Of a stretch of 64,000 bases of DNA, positions 1 through 8,265 are shown piece by piece. Position numbers and translations under genes: made by a program. Below the pieces are notes generated by a model that saw only the letters and a program-made list of their open reading frames with translations, had not been told where the DNA came from and made no database searches. The stretch covers positions 1-64,000 of the forward strand of contig JAFYUM010000033.1 in NCBI GenBank assembly GCA_017558505.1, in the 5' to 3' direction. The DNA comes from Ruminococcus sp. GTDB lineage: Bacteria > Bacillota > Clostridia > Oscillospirales > Ruminococcaceae. How positions within the stretch are numbered: the first letter of the stretch is position 1; each line of letters begins with the position of its first letter.

Positions 1-210
1 TGCTACAAGACCTATTTCGGCTACTAATACAAGACCGTCCACAACAAGGACGAAATTAACAACTACAAGAATTATAACCGAGCCTGACATGAGTACTACT
101 GCTACAAGACCTATTTCGGCTACTAATACAAGACCGTCCACAACAAGGACGAAATTAACAACTACAAGAATTATAACCGAGCCTGACATGAGTACTACTG
201 CTACAAGACC
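1..210 (+). repeat. Perfect 99-bp tandem repeat (2 full copies plus partial)
   Basis: Copies start at 1, 100 and 199. The first two are identical over all 99 bases; the third matches for about 13 bases and then diverges into a looser relative. The period is 33 codons, so copy-number change would keep the frame. The array may extend left of the window. Confidence 0.95.
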
Positions 211-1444
211 TGATGCAGGTGCTGTACCAGAGTCGTCTGAAACGAATACAAGACCATCTTCAACCACAGCTACAACTACAACTACTACCGCAACTACGAC
301 AACTACAAATACAAATACAGATACAGAGCTTGCCAAAATAATACAGAGATATATGACTGATAAGGATTCTTTTGAACAGTTAACTGTATATTCAACGCTT
401 TGCTATCAACCTACGCAGGAAGATTTTCAGCGTGTGTTGGATTATTATTGTGAATATGATGAGGATAGTGTAGTTAATGACGCTTTGAATGTGTTTAATT
501 CATGTACCTGGACTGCTACAAATAAGTCGGATATATCAGGTGAATCGATTGTTATCGGAGGAACTGTGAACGGTTTCAACTTTACAAGAAACGGTTATAT
601 GAAGTGCGGAGAAACAGATGTGGTGTATAAGGCTAAAAGTACTGACGTTTCCAAGCTTAATGATTTATTTGACCGAATTGTAAATGCAAACGACCAGATT
701 TCACTTCAGCACCGTCTTCTCACGAAGGCAAAATATTATAATAATTTTGAGGCTGATGTAAAAATAAAGTTTGATAAAAAAATCCTCGATATGAATTCCA
801 CTGACATAATAAATATCAAGGGAAAGATTTACTATGAGAACTACTTTATGGAAAATTCAGTTGACTCTTATGGTAAGTATTATTACAGCCTGAATGGAAC
901 AAACAGCGATTACAGCGGTGAGCTTTACAGAGATGAAGATTATTGGGTATGTGTTGAAAAAGGTGATTCAATAGCTGAAGTATATTTTGATCATATAGGC
1001 TTTACATATTTCGTACAAACAAGAAATGACTATGTGATGAGCGGTGCGTTTCATAGCAATAATAATGAGATGTGTATTGACTATGATCAGCTTCACAGTG
1101 ATGCATTTTCAGTATTTAATATTAAGTACGATACCGGTTGGGAGATTCTTTCATACTCACACATAGTTCAGAACGGTATTGACAATGTTACAATGATATA
1201 TGAAAGCCCGGTTGATTATGACAGGGGTTATGAAGAAGTAATCAAATTCAGAGTTGACGAGAATGGTACCATTGTTTATTTTGCAAAGGGAAAGCGTGAT
1301 ATAAAAACGCGTAAAGAAAAGATATATCTCGAAGTTACTATAGGTGACGGATACGGCGGTGGAATTATTTATGATGATTCCGACTTTGCAATTCCGCAGC
1401 CCTCTGATGAAGTTATGGATGAATATAAATCCATCTATAATTAA
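2..1444 (+). CDS. Thr-rich secreted-type protein, 5' end missing
   Basis: The reading frame is open to the left edge, so the first ATG (position 89) lies inside a repeat and is not the true start; the N-terminus and any signal peptide are outside the window. The visible protein begins with two identical 33-residue repeats rich in Thr, Arg and Pro, followed by a Thr/Asn-rich low-complexity linker (roughly the TTTATTTTTNTNTDTE region). About 350 residues follow that I cannot assign to a family; they are rich in Tyr, Asp and beta-prone sequence. Linkers of this sort are typical of secreted, modular, possibly glycosylated proteins of ruminococci. No dockerin is present at the C-terminus, unlike other secreted proteins in this window. 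A strong hairpin terminator follows directly. Function unknown. Confidence 0.8.
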   Translation, partial: ATRPISATNTRPSTTRTKLTTTRIITEPDMSTTATRPISATNTRPSTTRTKLTTTRIITEPDMSTTATRPDAGAVPESSETNTRPSSTTATTTTTTATTTTTNTNTDTELAKIIQRYMTDKDSFEQLTVYSTLCYQPTQEDFQRVLDYYCEYDEDSVVNDALNVFNSCTWTATNKSDISGESIVIGGTVNGFNFTRNGYMKCGETDVVYKAKSTDVSKLNDLFDRIVNANDQISLQHRLLTKAKYYNNFEADVKIKFDKKILDMNSTDIINIKGKIYYENYFMENSVDSYGKYYYSLNGTNSDYSGELYRDEDYWVCVEKGDSIAEVYFDHIGFTYFVQTRNDYVMSGAFHSNNNEMCIDYDQLHSDAFSVFNIKYDTGWEILSYSHIVQNGIDNVTMIYESPVDYDRGYEEVIKFRVDENGTIVYFAKGKRDIKTRKEKIYLEVTIGDGYGGGIIYDDSDFAIPQPSDEVMDEYKSIYN

Positions 1445-1463
1445 AAAAACCCCCTGAATGATA

Positions 1464-1500
1464 AAAAATTACCGCACATTAATTTGTGCGGTATTTTTTC
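1464..1500. terminator. Bidirectional intrinsic terminator
   Basis: A nine-bp perfect stem (TACCGCACA / TGTGCGGTA) with a six-base loop lies at 1470-1493. It is flanked by an A-run on the left and a T-run on the right, so it can stop both the plus-strand gene ending at 1444 and the minus-strand gene ending at 1502. Confidence 0.85.
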
Positions 1501-1501
1501 G

Positions 1502-2236
1502 TTATTCCAAGCCGTAAAGCTTAAAAGGATTTTTTTGAAGCTGTTTTCTGTAAAGGCTTACAACGTCCCATATATCGAAGAACATATACTTGCATTTCCC
1601 GATATATCCGTCTTTGAAGATACCATTTTCGTAAGCCAAATTCTGAATAGTATACCAAGACTTGACAGGAGGTGTACCTGTTTCCACAAACCATTCATCA
1701 GCGGGATAAATTTTTGAGATTTCTTCCGTGGGAGCGAATATATCGCTGATTTCTTTCGGTAGAATATTCTCAACATAATGCATAGATGTTAGCTTGTAGA
1801 TATCCACGCCAAGCAGTAATGCTTTTCCGCCGTTGTGTATAACATGGTCAAGACCGCCGATTGCTGCTTGTTCAGCGTTTCTGCCCCAGCCTGCTGTTCT
1901 TATAACGCCTTTGCCTGTGATAACATCGCTTCTTTTTCTGAAAGTATCAGCAATAATTCCCATAGCCGTTTTGTCAGCATCTTCGGGCAGGACTTTAATT
2001 TTTGAAGTAATTCCCATGCTCTTATCAGCTTCTGTGAGTTTAAGTTCGGGGCTCAGGCACAGTGCAGGCATAAAGATACCTCCATTTTCACCTACACATT
2101 CCATAAGTGCTTCGATTACCGTATCAGCACCACCCTCAATATAACCGAAACTGCTCAAAGAACTGTGTACTTCGATTTCCATACCCTTTTGCAGTCCAAT
2201 TTTTTGCAGCTCTATAATCAATTCTGTTTTGTTCAT
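1502..2236 (-). CDS. AAC(3)/YokD-family N-acetyltransferase
   Basis: 244 residues. The sequence matches the aminoglycoside 3-N-acetyltransferase fold family: an early HSSLSSFGYIEGGADTVIEA segment, a GGIFMPA strand, and LLLGVDIYKLTSMHYVE near residue 150, equivalent to the conserved LLLGvg..nTslHlaE block that supplies the family's catalytic His. The central RS.HP..S segment of true AAC(3) resistance enzymes is replaced here by a different sequence (IRTAGWGRNAEQ), so the substrate may not be an aminoglycoside; chromosomal members such as B. subtilis YokD often have unclear substrates. The gene lies downstream of acetate kinase on the same strand with a hairpin terminator between, so it is probably expressed by read-through or from a promoter I did not find. 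Confidence 0.8.
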   Translation of the reverse strand: MNKTELIIELQKIGLQKGMEIEVHSSLSSFGYIEGGADTVIEALMECVGENGGIFMPALCLSPELKLTEADKSMGITSKIKVLPEDADKTAMGIIADTFRKRSDVITGKGVIRTAGWGRNAEQAAIGGLDHVIHNGGKALLLGVDIYKLTSMHYVENILPKEISDIFAPTEEISKIYPADEWFVETGTPPVKSWYTIQNLAYENGIFKDGYIGKCKYMFFDIWDVVSLYRKQLQKNPFKLYGLE

Positions 2237-2247
2237 AGTTACACCCT

Positions 2248-2287
2248 AAAAAAGTAAAGCTGCTTCTGAAATACCAAAAGCAGCTTT
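2248..2287 (-). terminator. Intrinsic terminator of ackA
   Basis: On the minus strand a ten-bp perfect stem (AAAGCTGCTT / AAGCAGCTTT) is followed by a short T-rich stretch. It sits directly after the ackA stop codon and before the acetyltransferase start. Confidence 0.75.
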
Positions 2288-2298
2288 GAAAAATTCAA

Positions 2299-3498
2299 TT
2301 ACTTTGAAATAAGAGCAAGTGTATCTCTTGCAATGAGAAGCTCCTCATTTGTGGGAACAACCCATACCTGAACCTTGGAGTCGTCTGCGGAAATCTTTGC
2401 AAGCTTACCACGGAGACCGTCGTTAACAGCCTTATCAAGCTTAATGCCGAAGAATTCCATATTTTCGCATACTTCCTCACGAACATCGAAAGCATTCTCA
2501 CCGATACCGCCTGTAAAGAGAACAGCGTCAAGACCGTTCATAGCAGCAGCATAAGAACCGATGTACTTCTTGATTTCGTAAACGAGCATATCGGAAACGA
2601 GCTGAGCTCTCTTATTGCCCTGTTCAGCAGCAGCAGTAATATCTCTGTTGTCAGAACCAACGCCTGAAACTCCGAGGAATCCTGACTTCTTGTTCATGTA
2701 GTCGCTCATTTCAGAAGGTGTGAAGCCGTGCTTGTCAGCTACGAAAGTAACAGCAGAGGGGTCAACGGAGCCTGAACGAGTACCCATAACTACACCGTCA
2801 AGGGGAGTGAAGCCCATGGAAGTATCAACAGACTTACCGCCGTCAACAGCAGTGATAGAAGAACCGTTTCCGAGGTGGCATGAAACAATCTTGAGATCCT
2901 TGATATCCTTGCCCATAGCCTCAGCGAGAGCAGCAGAAACGAATCTGTGTGATGTACCGTGGAAACCGTACTTTCTTACGTGGAGGTTCTCATAATCCTC
3001 GTAGGGAAGACCGAACATATAAGCCTTGGGGGGCATTGTCTGGTGGAAAGCTGTATCGAATACAACAACCTGAGGAACATTTGCAGGAATTACGCTCTTG
3101 CAGGCACGGAGAGCAAGCGCATGAGCGTGGTTATGTACGGGAGCAAGCTCACGGAGCTCGTCAATCTTGTCGATGATTTCATCTGTAACGAGAACGGACT
3201 TATCGAAAATATCAGCACCCTGTACGATACGGTGACCAACAGCTGAAATCTGATCCATGCTGTCAATAACCTTTGCGTCGCTTGTTGTAAGAGCCTCAAC
3301 AAGCTTCATGAAAGCTTCTGTATGTGTGGGGAATGCACAGTCCTCGTTAAGCTCTCTGCCGTCAGCAGCCTTGTGAGCGATGTGGCCGTCAATACCGATA
3401 CGGTCACAGTTACCCTTTGCGATAACACTTTCATCAGCCATATCAATGAGCTGATACTTGAGAGAAGAACTACCTGCGTTTACAACTAAAATAATCAT
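2299..3498 (-). CDS. ackA: Acetate kinase
   Basis: 399 residues, the usual full length. It interconverts acetyl phosphate plus ADP and acetate plus ATP in the cytoplasm, the main substrate-level ATP step of acetate-forming anaerobes. Family signatures are clear: VNAGSSSLKYQL at the N-terminus (ASKHA phosphate loop), FDTAFHQTMP around residue 150, YGFHGTSH, the adenosine-binding LGNGSS and MGTRSGSVDP segments, FTGGIGENA and a C-terminal TNEE. The codon use is strongly biased (AAG, CTT, GAG), as expected for a highly expressed gene. A usual partner, phosphotransacetylase, is not adjacent. A good Shine-Dalgarno (AAAGGA) precedes the ATG, and a promoter lies at 3553-3580. Confidence 0.98.
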   Translation of the reverse strand: MIILVVNAGSSSLKYQLIDMADESVIAKGNCDRIGIDGHIAHKAADGRELNEDCAFPTHTEAFMKLVEALTTSDAKVIDSMDQISAVGHRIVQGADIFDKSVLVTDEIIDKIDELRELAPVHNHAHALALRACKSVIPANVPQVVVFDTAFHQTMPPKAYMFGLPYEDYENLHVRKYGFHGTSHRFVSAALAEAMGKDIKDLKIVSCHLGNGSSITAVDGGKSVDTSMGFTPLDGVVMGTRSGSVDPSAVTFVADKHGFTPSEMSDYMNKKSGFLGVSGVGSDNRDITAAAEQGNKRAQLVSDMLVYEIKKYIGSYAAAMNGLDAVLFTGGIGENAFDVREEVCENMEFFGIKLDKAVNDGLRGKLAKISADDSKVQVWVVPTNEELLIARDTLALISK

Positions 3499-3552
3499 TA
3501 TAAAATTCCTTTCATTGAGGGATTTTTCCCTGTAAATTTTTTTCCATATACT

Positions 3553-3580
3553 ATTATATACTATTTTCAGAAAAAATCAA
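3553..3580 (-). promoter_or_regulatory. Promoter of ackA
   Basis: Minus-strand TTGATT and TATAAT separated by 16 bp, about 55 bp upstream of the ackA start. Confidence 0.7.
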
Positions 3581-3649
3581 GTCTTTTTTAGAAATTTCCG
3601 GAAAATTCTGTGAAAAAATTGTCAAACAGCGGAAATATTCCAAAATGTA

Positions 3650-3678
3650 TTGCAATTTAATGTGAAAAGAGGTATAAT
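3650..3678 (+). promoter_or_regulatory. Promoter of the tmcAL-rsmI operon
   Basis: TTGCAA and TATAAT are separated by 17 bp. The -35 box coincides with the most upstream in-frame TTG, which rules out the long start of the downstream gene. Confidence 0.75.
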
Positions 3679-3712
3679 AAAAGTGTATATACTATTGTGG
3701 GAGGTTGTTGAT

Positions 3713-4873
3713 ATGAAAATAAGCGGAATTGTATGCGAATATAACCCTTTCCATAATGGTCATAAATATCACATTGAAGAAACACGGAAAAACGGTGCAA
3801 CCCACATAATTGCGGTAATGAGCGGAAATTTCGTCCAGCGTGGCGATTTAGCCGTTGCTGATAAATTCACAAGAGCCGAAGCCGCCGTAAACTGCGGTGC
3901 AGACCTTGTAATTGAACTGCCTGTGCAGTACAGCATTGCCCCTGCGGAGCTTTTTGCAAGGGGAGCAGTTCATCTTCTCCACAGCCTTGGAGTTGTGGAC
4001 GAGCTTTCATTCGGCAGCGAATGTGGTGATGTCCGTGAGCTTATTTCAGCCGCAGAGGCTTTGGATAAAATTGCAAATTCCCCGAAAATCCGTGAACTTA
4101 CGGAGCAGGGGAGTACATATGCAAGGGCGGTTTCTGCTGTTCTGGAGGAACTCTATCCAGAAGCGGCAGAAGTCATTTCGCAGCCTAATAATGTGCTTGG
4201 AGTTGAATACATAAAGGCGATACGCCTTTTTTCTTCAGATATATCGCCATTTACTGTTAAACGTGCAGGAGCAGGTCACGATAGTGACGACACCTGCGAA
4301 AGCTTTGCAAGTGCCTCTTACATAAGGGCGAATATGGCTGAATCTGCGGAATTTCTCCCCGAAATATCGTCGGAAATTATAAGCGGCGATACAGCGGACA
4401 TAAAACGGCTTGAAAGAGCAATTCTATACCGCCTGCGGACGGCTTCACTTGAAGAAATCAGAAATACAGCCGATTGTGCAGATGGTCTGGCAGAGAGGAT
4501 TTATTCCGCAAAAAACGCTGTTTCACTTGACGAATTTTTTGAAAGTGTAAAGACAAAACGCTTTACAATGGCGAGAATAAGACGAATTGTTTTATCTCTG
4601 CTCATAGGCATAACTAAAGAGGATATGAAAAAGCTTCCGTCATACGGGCGTATAATTGCCCTCAATAGCAGGGGACGGGAGATATTGAGCCTTGCAAAGG
4701 GGAAAAGTCTTATTCCCTTTGGTACATCATTGGCAAAACTATCACAGAATGACATGGTTTCAGGGCGTTTTGCGGTGCTTGAATCTGTAGCTTCAGATGT
4801 ATACGGACTTGCATTTGAAAATATAGTTCCCACGCAAAGGGAATTTACCGCAAAGATAAAAATACAGGAGTAA
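3713..4873 (+). CDS. tmcAL: tRNA(Met) cytidine acetate ligase (TmcAL)
   Basis: 386 residues from the ATG at 3713, chosen because GGGAGG lies eight bases upstream and longer in-frame starts fall within the promoter. The N-terminus GIVCEYNPFHNGHKYHIEET carries the HxGH-type nucleotidyltransferase motif, followed by MSGNFVQRGD, ADKFTRAEAAVNCGADLVIE and LSFGSECGD, all diagnostic of the YlbM/TmcAL (DUF795) family. In B. subtilis this enzyme uses acetate and ATP to make N4-acetylcytidine at the wobble position of elongator tRNA-Met. It heads an operon with two other RNA-modifying enzymes (mnmA, rsmI) and lies divergent from acetate kinase, so both genes at this divergent locus handle acetate; that link may be coincidental. 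Confidence 0.93.
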   Translation: MKISGIVCEYNPFHNGHKYHIEETRKNGATHIIAVMSGNFVQRGDLAVADKFTRAEAAVNCGADLVIELPVQYSIAPAELFARGAVHLLHSLGVVDELSFGSECGDVRELISAAEALDKIANSPKIRELTEQGSTYARAVSAVLEELYPEAAEVISQPNNVLGVEYIKAIRLFSSDISPFTVKRAGAGHDSDDTCESFASASYIRANMAESAEFLPEISSEIISGDTADIKRLERAILYRLRTASLEEIRNTADCADGLAERIYSAKNAVSLDEFFESVKTKRFTMARIRRIVLSLLIGITKEDMKKLPSYGRIIALNSRGREILSLAKGKSLIPFGTSLAKLSQNDMVSGRFAVLESVASDVYGLAFENIVPTQREFTAKIKIQE

Positions 4874-4876
4874 GTT

Positions 4877-5785
4877 ATGAAAAAAATTATTTTAGCCGCA
4901 GTTATACTTGGTTTATCCCTTTGTTCCTGCGGTACTACCGTACCAAGTGCAGATGTAGAGGATTTTGTTCCCCCCACAGAAGCGCCTGTAACCGAGCCAC
5001 CTACAGAGCCGCCTACGGAGCCTCCCACGGAGGGAAATCCGCCCTCTGTTGAGGTTAATCCCGATATGCCGGAGGATTATACGCTGGGGCAGTCGTTTGT
5101 AATTGAGGGCTTTGAAACGGTACTGCAGAATCCCGAACTTCCTACGGGATGCGAAATCACCGCCCTTACACAGACTTTGAATTTCTACGGCTTTGACATT
5201 GACAAGGTAACTCTTTGCGATACCTTTATGCCAACCGATTTTGACGGATATTACAATATGGATAAGGTGTATTTAGGTAATCCAAGAGCAACAAACGGAT
5301 TTGGCTGTAATTCACCTGTTATAAAAAAGGTAGCCGATGATTATTTTGATTATCTCGGCTCTGACTGGTATGCCCTTGAGCTTACGGGCATATCACTGCA
5401 AGAGGTTTTATATCAGATTGAGCAGGGTTATCCTGTTATTGTATGGTCAACTATAGGTCAGCGTGAAACCCGTGCAACCTTCCAGTTCCGACTTGGCTGC
5501 GGAGAGGATTTCTACTTCAACGGCTATCAGCATTGCCTTACCATATACGGCTTTGACTCCGATGAGGGTGTTGTACACGTTGCAGATCCTATGGAGGGAA
5601 ATGTTACCTATGATATGGCACGATTTGAGCGTATCTATAATGAAATGGGCAAACAGGCAGTAATTCTCTGCGGAAATCCGATTTCAGCAGGAGAGGATTA
5701 CAGTACAGACAAGGAGAAAAAAGAATGGCTTGAGGAAAATAAGCCTACTGACCTTGATTTCCAGTTTAAGAATAAAGAAGAATAA
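4877..5785 (+). CDS. Lipoprotein with C39-like peptidase domain
   Basis: 302 residues. The signal peptide ends in a lipobox (LCSC, Cys near residue 20). A Pro/Thr/Glu linker with PTEPPTEPPTEPPTE repeats follows. From about residue 65 there is a Peptidase_C39_2-type domain: ELPTGCEITALTQTL with the candidate catalytic Cys, YQHCLTIYGFD with the His, and HVADPMEG with the Asp. The protein would be tethered outside the membrane by the linker; substrate unknown. The Shine-Dalgarno lies at the end of tmcAL and the gap is only three bases, so it belongs to this operon despite its unrelated role. Function at the family level is well supported, specific function is not. Confidence 0.88.
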   Translation: MKKIILAAVILGLSLCSCGTTVPSADVEDFVPPTEAPVTEPPTEPPTEPPTEGNPPSVEVNPDMPEDYTLGQSFVIEGFETVLQNPELPTGCEITALTQTLNFYGFDIDKVTLCDTFMPTDFDGYYNMDKVYLGNPRATNGFGCNSPVIKKVADDYFDYLGSDWYALELTGISLQEVLYQIEQGYPVIVWSTIGQRETRATFQFRLGCGEDFYFNGYQHCLTIYGFDSDEGVVHVADPMEGNVTYDMARFERIYNEMGKQAVILCGNPISAGEDYSTDKEKKEWLEENKPTDLDFQFKNKEE

Positions 5786-5797
5786 CGGAGCGATTTA

Positions 5798-6448
5798 ATG
5801 ATAAAGGGTGTAATTTTTGACCTTGACGGAACACTTATAGATTCAATGCAGATATGGTATGAAATCGACAGAAAATTCCTTATGGAAAACGGTGTGGAAA
5901 ATCCTCCCCGTGAGATTTCAGATATTGTAAAGAAAATGACGGTGGAGCAGTCATCTGATTTTTTTATTGAACATTTTGGCTTGAAATGTTCAAAGGAATA
6001 CGTAATAAAACGGATTGAGGAGCTTGTGCGGATTGAGTACGAGGAGAAAATTCCGCTTAAGCCCTGTGTTGTGGAAATTCTTGATTTTCTTGATGAAAAA
6101 GGCATACCCTATGGTATTGCAACGGCAACTTACACCACTCTTGCATCTGCAGTGCTAAAAAGGCACGGAATATATGACAGGATGAAATTTCTGCTTACGG
6201 ACAGAGAGTACCCAAAGGGGAAAAAATTCCCCGATATATTTATGGGGGCGGCTGAAATTCTGGGTACAGCTCCCTATGAAACCCTTGTTGCGGAGGACTC
6301 CCTGCATAGCGTAATAACTGCGAAAAATGCAGGTTTTGTAACTGCGGCTGTCTATGATAAGTCGTCAGAGCCTGACAGGGCGGAACTTGAAAATATATCT
6401 GATTATTATTTTACATCACTGAAAGATTTTGAAAGGCTTTTTATATGA
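5798..6448 (+). CDS. HAD-superfamily phosphatase (beta-phosphoglucomutase-like)
   Basis: 216 residues. HAD motif I is FDLDGTLIDSM at the N-terminus; the helical cap covers roughly residues 15-90; motif II follows as IATAT; a Lys lies in the YPKGKKFPDIF region, and motif III/IV is VAEDSLHSVITAKNAGF. The layout fits subfamily I with a C1 cap, as in beta-phosphoglucomutase and pseudouridine 5'-phosphatase-type enzymes. Its substrate cannot be read from sequence. The stop overlaps the mnmA start (ATGA), so the two are translationally coupled. Confidence 0.88.
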   Translation: MIKGVIFDLDGTLIDSMQIWYEIDRKFLMENGVENPPREISDIVKKMTVEQSSDFFIEHFGLKCSKEYVIKRIEELVRIEYEEKIPLKPCVVEILDFLDEKGIPYGIATATYTTLASAVLKRHGIYDRMKFLLTDREYPKGKKFPDIFMGAAEILGTAPYETLVAEDSLHSVITAKNAGFVTAAVYDKSSEPDRAELENISDYYFTSLKDFERLFI

Positions 6449-7518
6449 AAAAGGTTATGATTGGAATGAGTGGGGGAGTTGACAGCTCTGCGGCGGCTCT
6501 GATACTTAAAAATCAGGGATATGACGTTGTTGGAGTTACCCTTGAAATGTTTTCCGATGAGGATATAGTAATGTGCGGTAATGGACGCAATAACGGTAAT
6601 TTATCGGGAGCAGGGGACGCAAGAAGCGTTTCAGAAAAGCTGGGATTTGAACATATTACCGTAGATATGAAGGAATGCTTCCGCAGAAATGTAATGGAAT
6701 ATTTCTGTGAAAGCTATCTTTGCGGCAGAACGCCAAACCCATGTATTGAGTGCAACAGCTGTGTGAAATTCGGGGAAATGCTGAAATTAGCACAGGAAAA
6801 TGGGTGTGACTACATAGCAACAGGTCATTATGCGGTGTGCGAATATAACGAAAAAAGCGGAAGGTATCTGCTGAAACGTCCTGCCGACAGAAGCAAGGAT
6901 CAGACGTATATGCTCTACTCTCTCACACAGGAGCAGCTTGCCCATACTCTTTTCCCACTCGGAAATATGGAGAAATCGGCTGTCCGTGAAATAGCGGCTG
7001 AAAACGGACTTATAAATGCAGAAAAGCCTGACAGTCAGGATATATGTTTTGTTCCCGACGGAAAATATGTGGAATTTATCGAGAAATTCACGGTAAAAAA
7101 ATCCGTATCGGGAGATTATACCGATATGTCGGGAAAGGTTCTCGGTAAGCACAAGGGGCATATAAATTACACCAAGGGACAGCGGAAAGGGCTTGGAATT
7201 GCCCTCGGAAAGCCAGCCTATGTTGTAAAAAAGGATTATAGGACGAATACTGTTGTTTTAGGTGAAGAAAGCGACTTATACACAATGTCTCTTACTGCGG
7301 AAAATGTAAATCTCATTTCCGTTGAAGAAATTACAGAGCCCATGCGTATAACCGCAAAGGCGAGATATTCCCAGAGAGATTGTGCCGCAACTCTTTCAAA
7401 AATGGCGGACGGAAATTATCTTGTGGAATTCGATGAGCCGCAGAGAGCCGTTACATCGGGACAGGCTGTTGTATTCTATGACGGCGATATTGTTGTAGGC
7501 GGCGGTACTATTATATAA
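6445..7518 (+). CDS. mnmA: tRNA-specific 2-thiouridylase MnmA
   Basis: 357 residues, normal length. It thiolates U34 of tRNA-Lys, -Glu and -Gln using a persulfide relay and ATP. Evidence: the PP-loop MSGGVDSSAAALIL at the N-terminus, the first catalytic Cys in NPCIECNSCVKFG, GHYA, the DQTYMLYSL segment, and the second Cys in DSQDICFVPDG. The C-terminal beta-barrel ends in SGQAVVFYDGDIVVGGG, which is conserved in the family. It overlaps the upstream HAD gene by four bases. No cysteine desulfurase is adjacent, unlike the common iscS-mnmA arrangement. Confidence 0.97.
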   Translation: MKKVMIGMSGGVDSSAAALILKNQGYDVVGVTLEMFSDEDIVMCGNGRNNGNLSGAGDARSVSEKLGFEHITVDMKECFRRNVMEYFCESYLCGRTPNPCIECNSCVKFGEMLKLAQENGCDYIATGHYAVCEYNEKSGRYLLKRPADRSKDQTYMLYSLTQEQLAHTLFPLGNMEKSAVREIAAENGLINAEKPDSQDICFVPDGKYVEFIEKFTVKKSVSGDYTDMSGKVLGKHKGHINYTKGQRKGLGIALGKPAYVVKKDYRTNTVVLGEESDLYTMSLTAENVNLISVEEITEPMRITAKARYSQRDCAATLSKMADGNYLVEFDEPQRAVTSGQAVVFYDGDIVVGGGTII

Positions 7519-7536
7519 GGTGAAATTAGGCGAAAT

Positions 7537-8265
7537 ATGGAATATAATTTTGAAAAGTTAACTGATAAAATTTACGTGTGCGCAAGCAGCGACCACCGTT
7601 TTGGCACGGACGCATTTCTCCTTGCGGATTTTTCGGGATACAGGCAAAAGGACAAAGCCTGCGACCTCGGAACAGGCTGTGGAATTATTCCGCTTATTAT
7701 GCAGAAGAAAATGCCGCCGCAGGTCACATATGCGGTGGATATTCAGCAGGGGGCGATAGAACAGCTTAAAATGGGAATGGAAAAAAGCGAGGTTTCGGGT
7801 ATCGTTCCCATATGTGCCGATTTAAAGGAACTGTGGGAGGGCGCACCTCTTGGACAGCTCGACCTTGTGACCTGCAATCCGCCATATAAGGCTGTAAATG
7901 CAGGATTTGAAAGTGTTATTTCGGCACAGAGAATTGCCCGTCATGAGATTATGTGCAATATTGATGATGTGTGCGGTGCGGCGGAAAAACTACTGAAATT
8001 CGGCGGCAGATTATGCCTGTGCAACCGCCCCGAAAGGCTGTCGGACGTGATTTTTGCAATGAAAAATCACAATATCGAGCCTAAGCGTATTCGCTTTGTT
8101 TCTAAAACTCCCGATGACGCACCGTGGCTGTTTTTAATCGAGGGAAAGAAAGGTTCAAAGCCTTTTATGCAGGTTGAGCCGCAGTTGTACATCAGAAGTG
8201 AAAACGGATTTTCCGAGGAATTGCAGAAAATATACAACACAGGAAAAGAGGTTGAGGAAATATGA
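7537..8265 (+). CDS. tRNA1(Val) (adenine37-N6)-methyltransferase-like
   Basis: 242 residues of a class I SAM-dependent methyltransferase. The SAM loop is CDLGTGCGIIPLIM and the catalytic N6-adenine motif is TCNPPY (NPPY type), in the order seen in E. coli YfiC/TrmN and B. subtilis YabB. FGTDAFLLADF near the N-terminus is also typical. Immediately downstream is rsmI with a four-base overlap; a YabB-like gene next to an RsmI-like gene is also the Bacillus arrangement. Target base is inferred from family only. Confidence 0.9.
   Translation: MEYNFEKLTDKIYVCASSDHRFGTDAFLLADFSGYRQKDKACDLGTGCGIIPLIMQKKMPPQVTYAVDIQQGAIEQLKMGMEKSEVSGIVPICADLKELWEGAPLGQLDLVTCNPPYKAVNAGFESVISAQRIARHEIMCNIDDVCGAAEKLLKFGGRLCLCNRPERLSDVIFAMKNHNIEPKRIRFVSKTPDDAPWLFLIEGKKGSKPFMQVEPQLYIRSENGFSEELQKIYNTGKEVEEI

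Noticed and set aside
89..91. ATG at 89 as start of the first gene
   Set aside because: The frame is open upstream to the window edge and this ATG lies inside the tandem repeat, so the gene begins outside the window.
1502..2236. Calling the AAC(3)-family gene an antibiotic resistance gene
   Set aside because: The central conserved segment of resistance enzymes is altered and the gene lies in a core metabolic setting, so resistance is not supported.
4501..5028. Minus-strand frame with Gly-Gly-Ser-Val repeats
   Set aside because: The repeats mirror the PTEPPTE linker codons of the lipoprotein on the plus strand.
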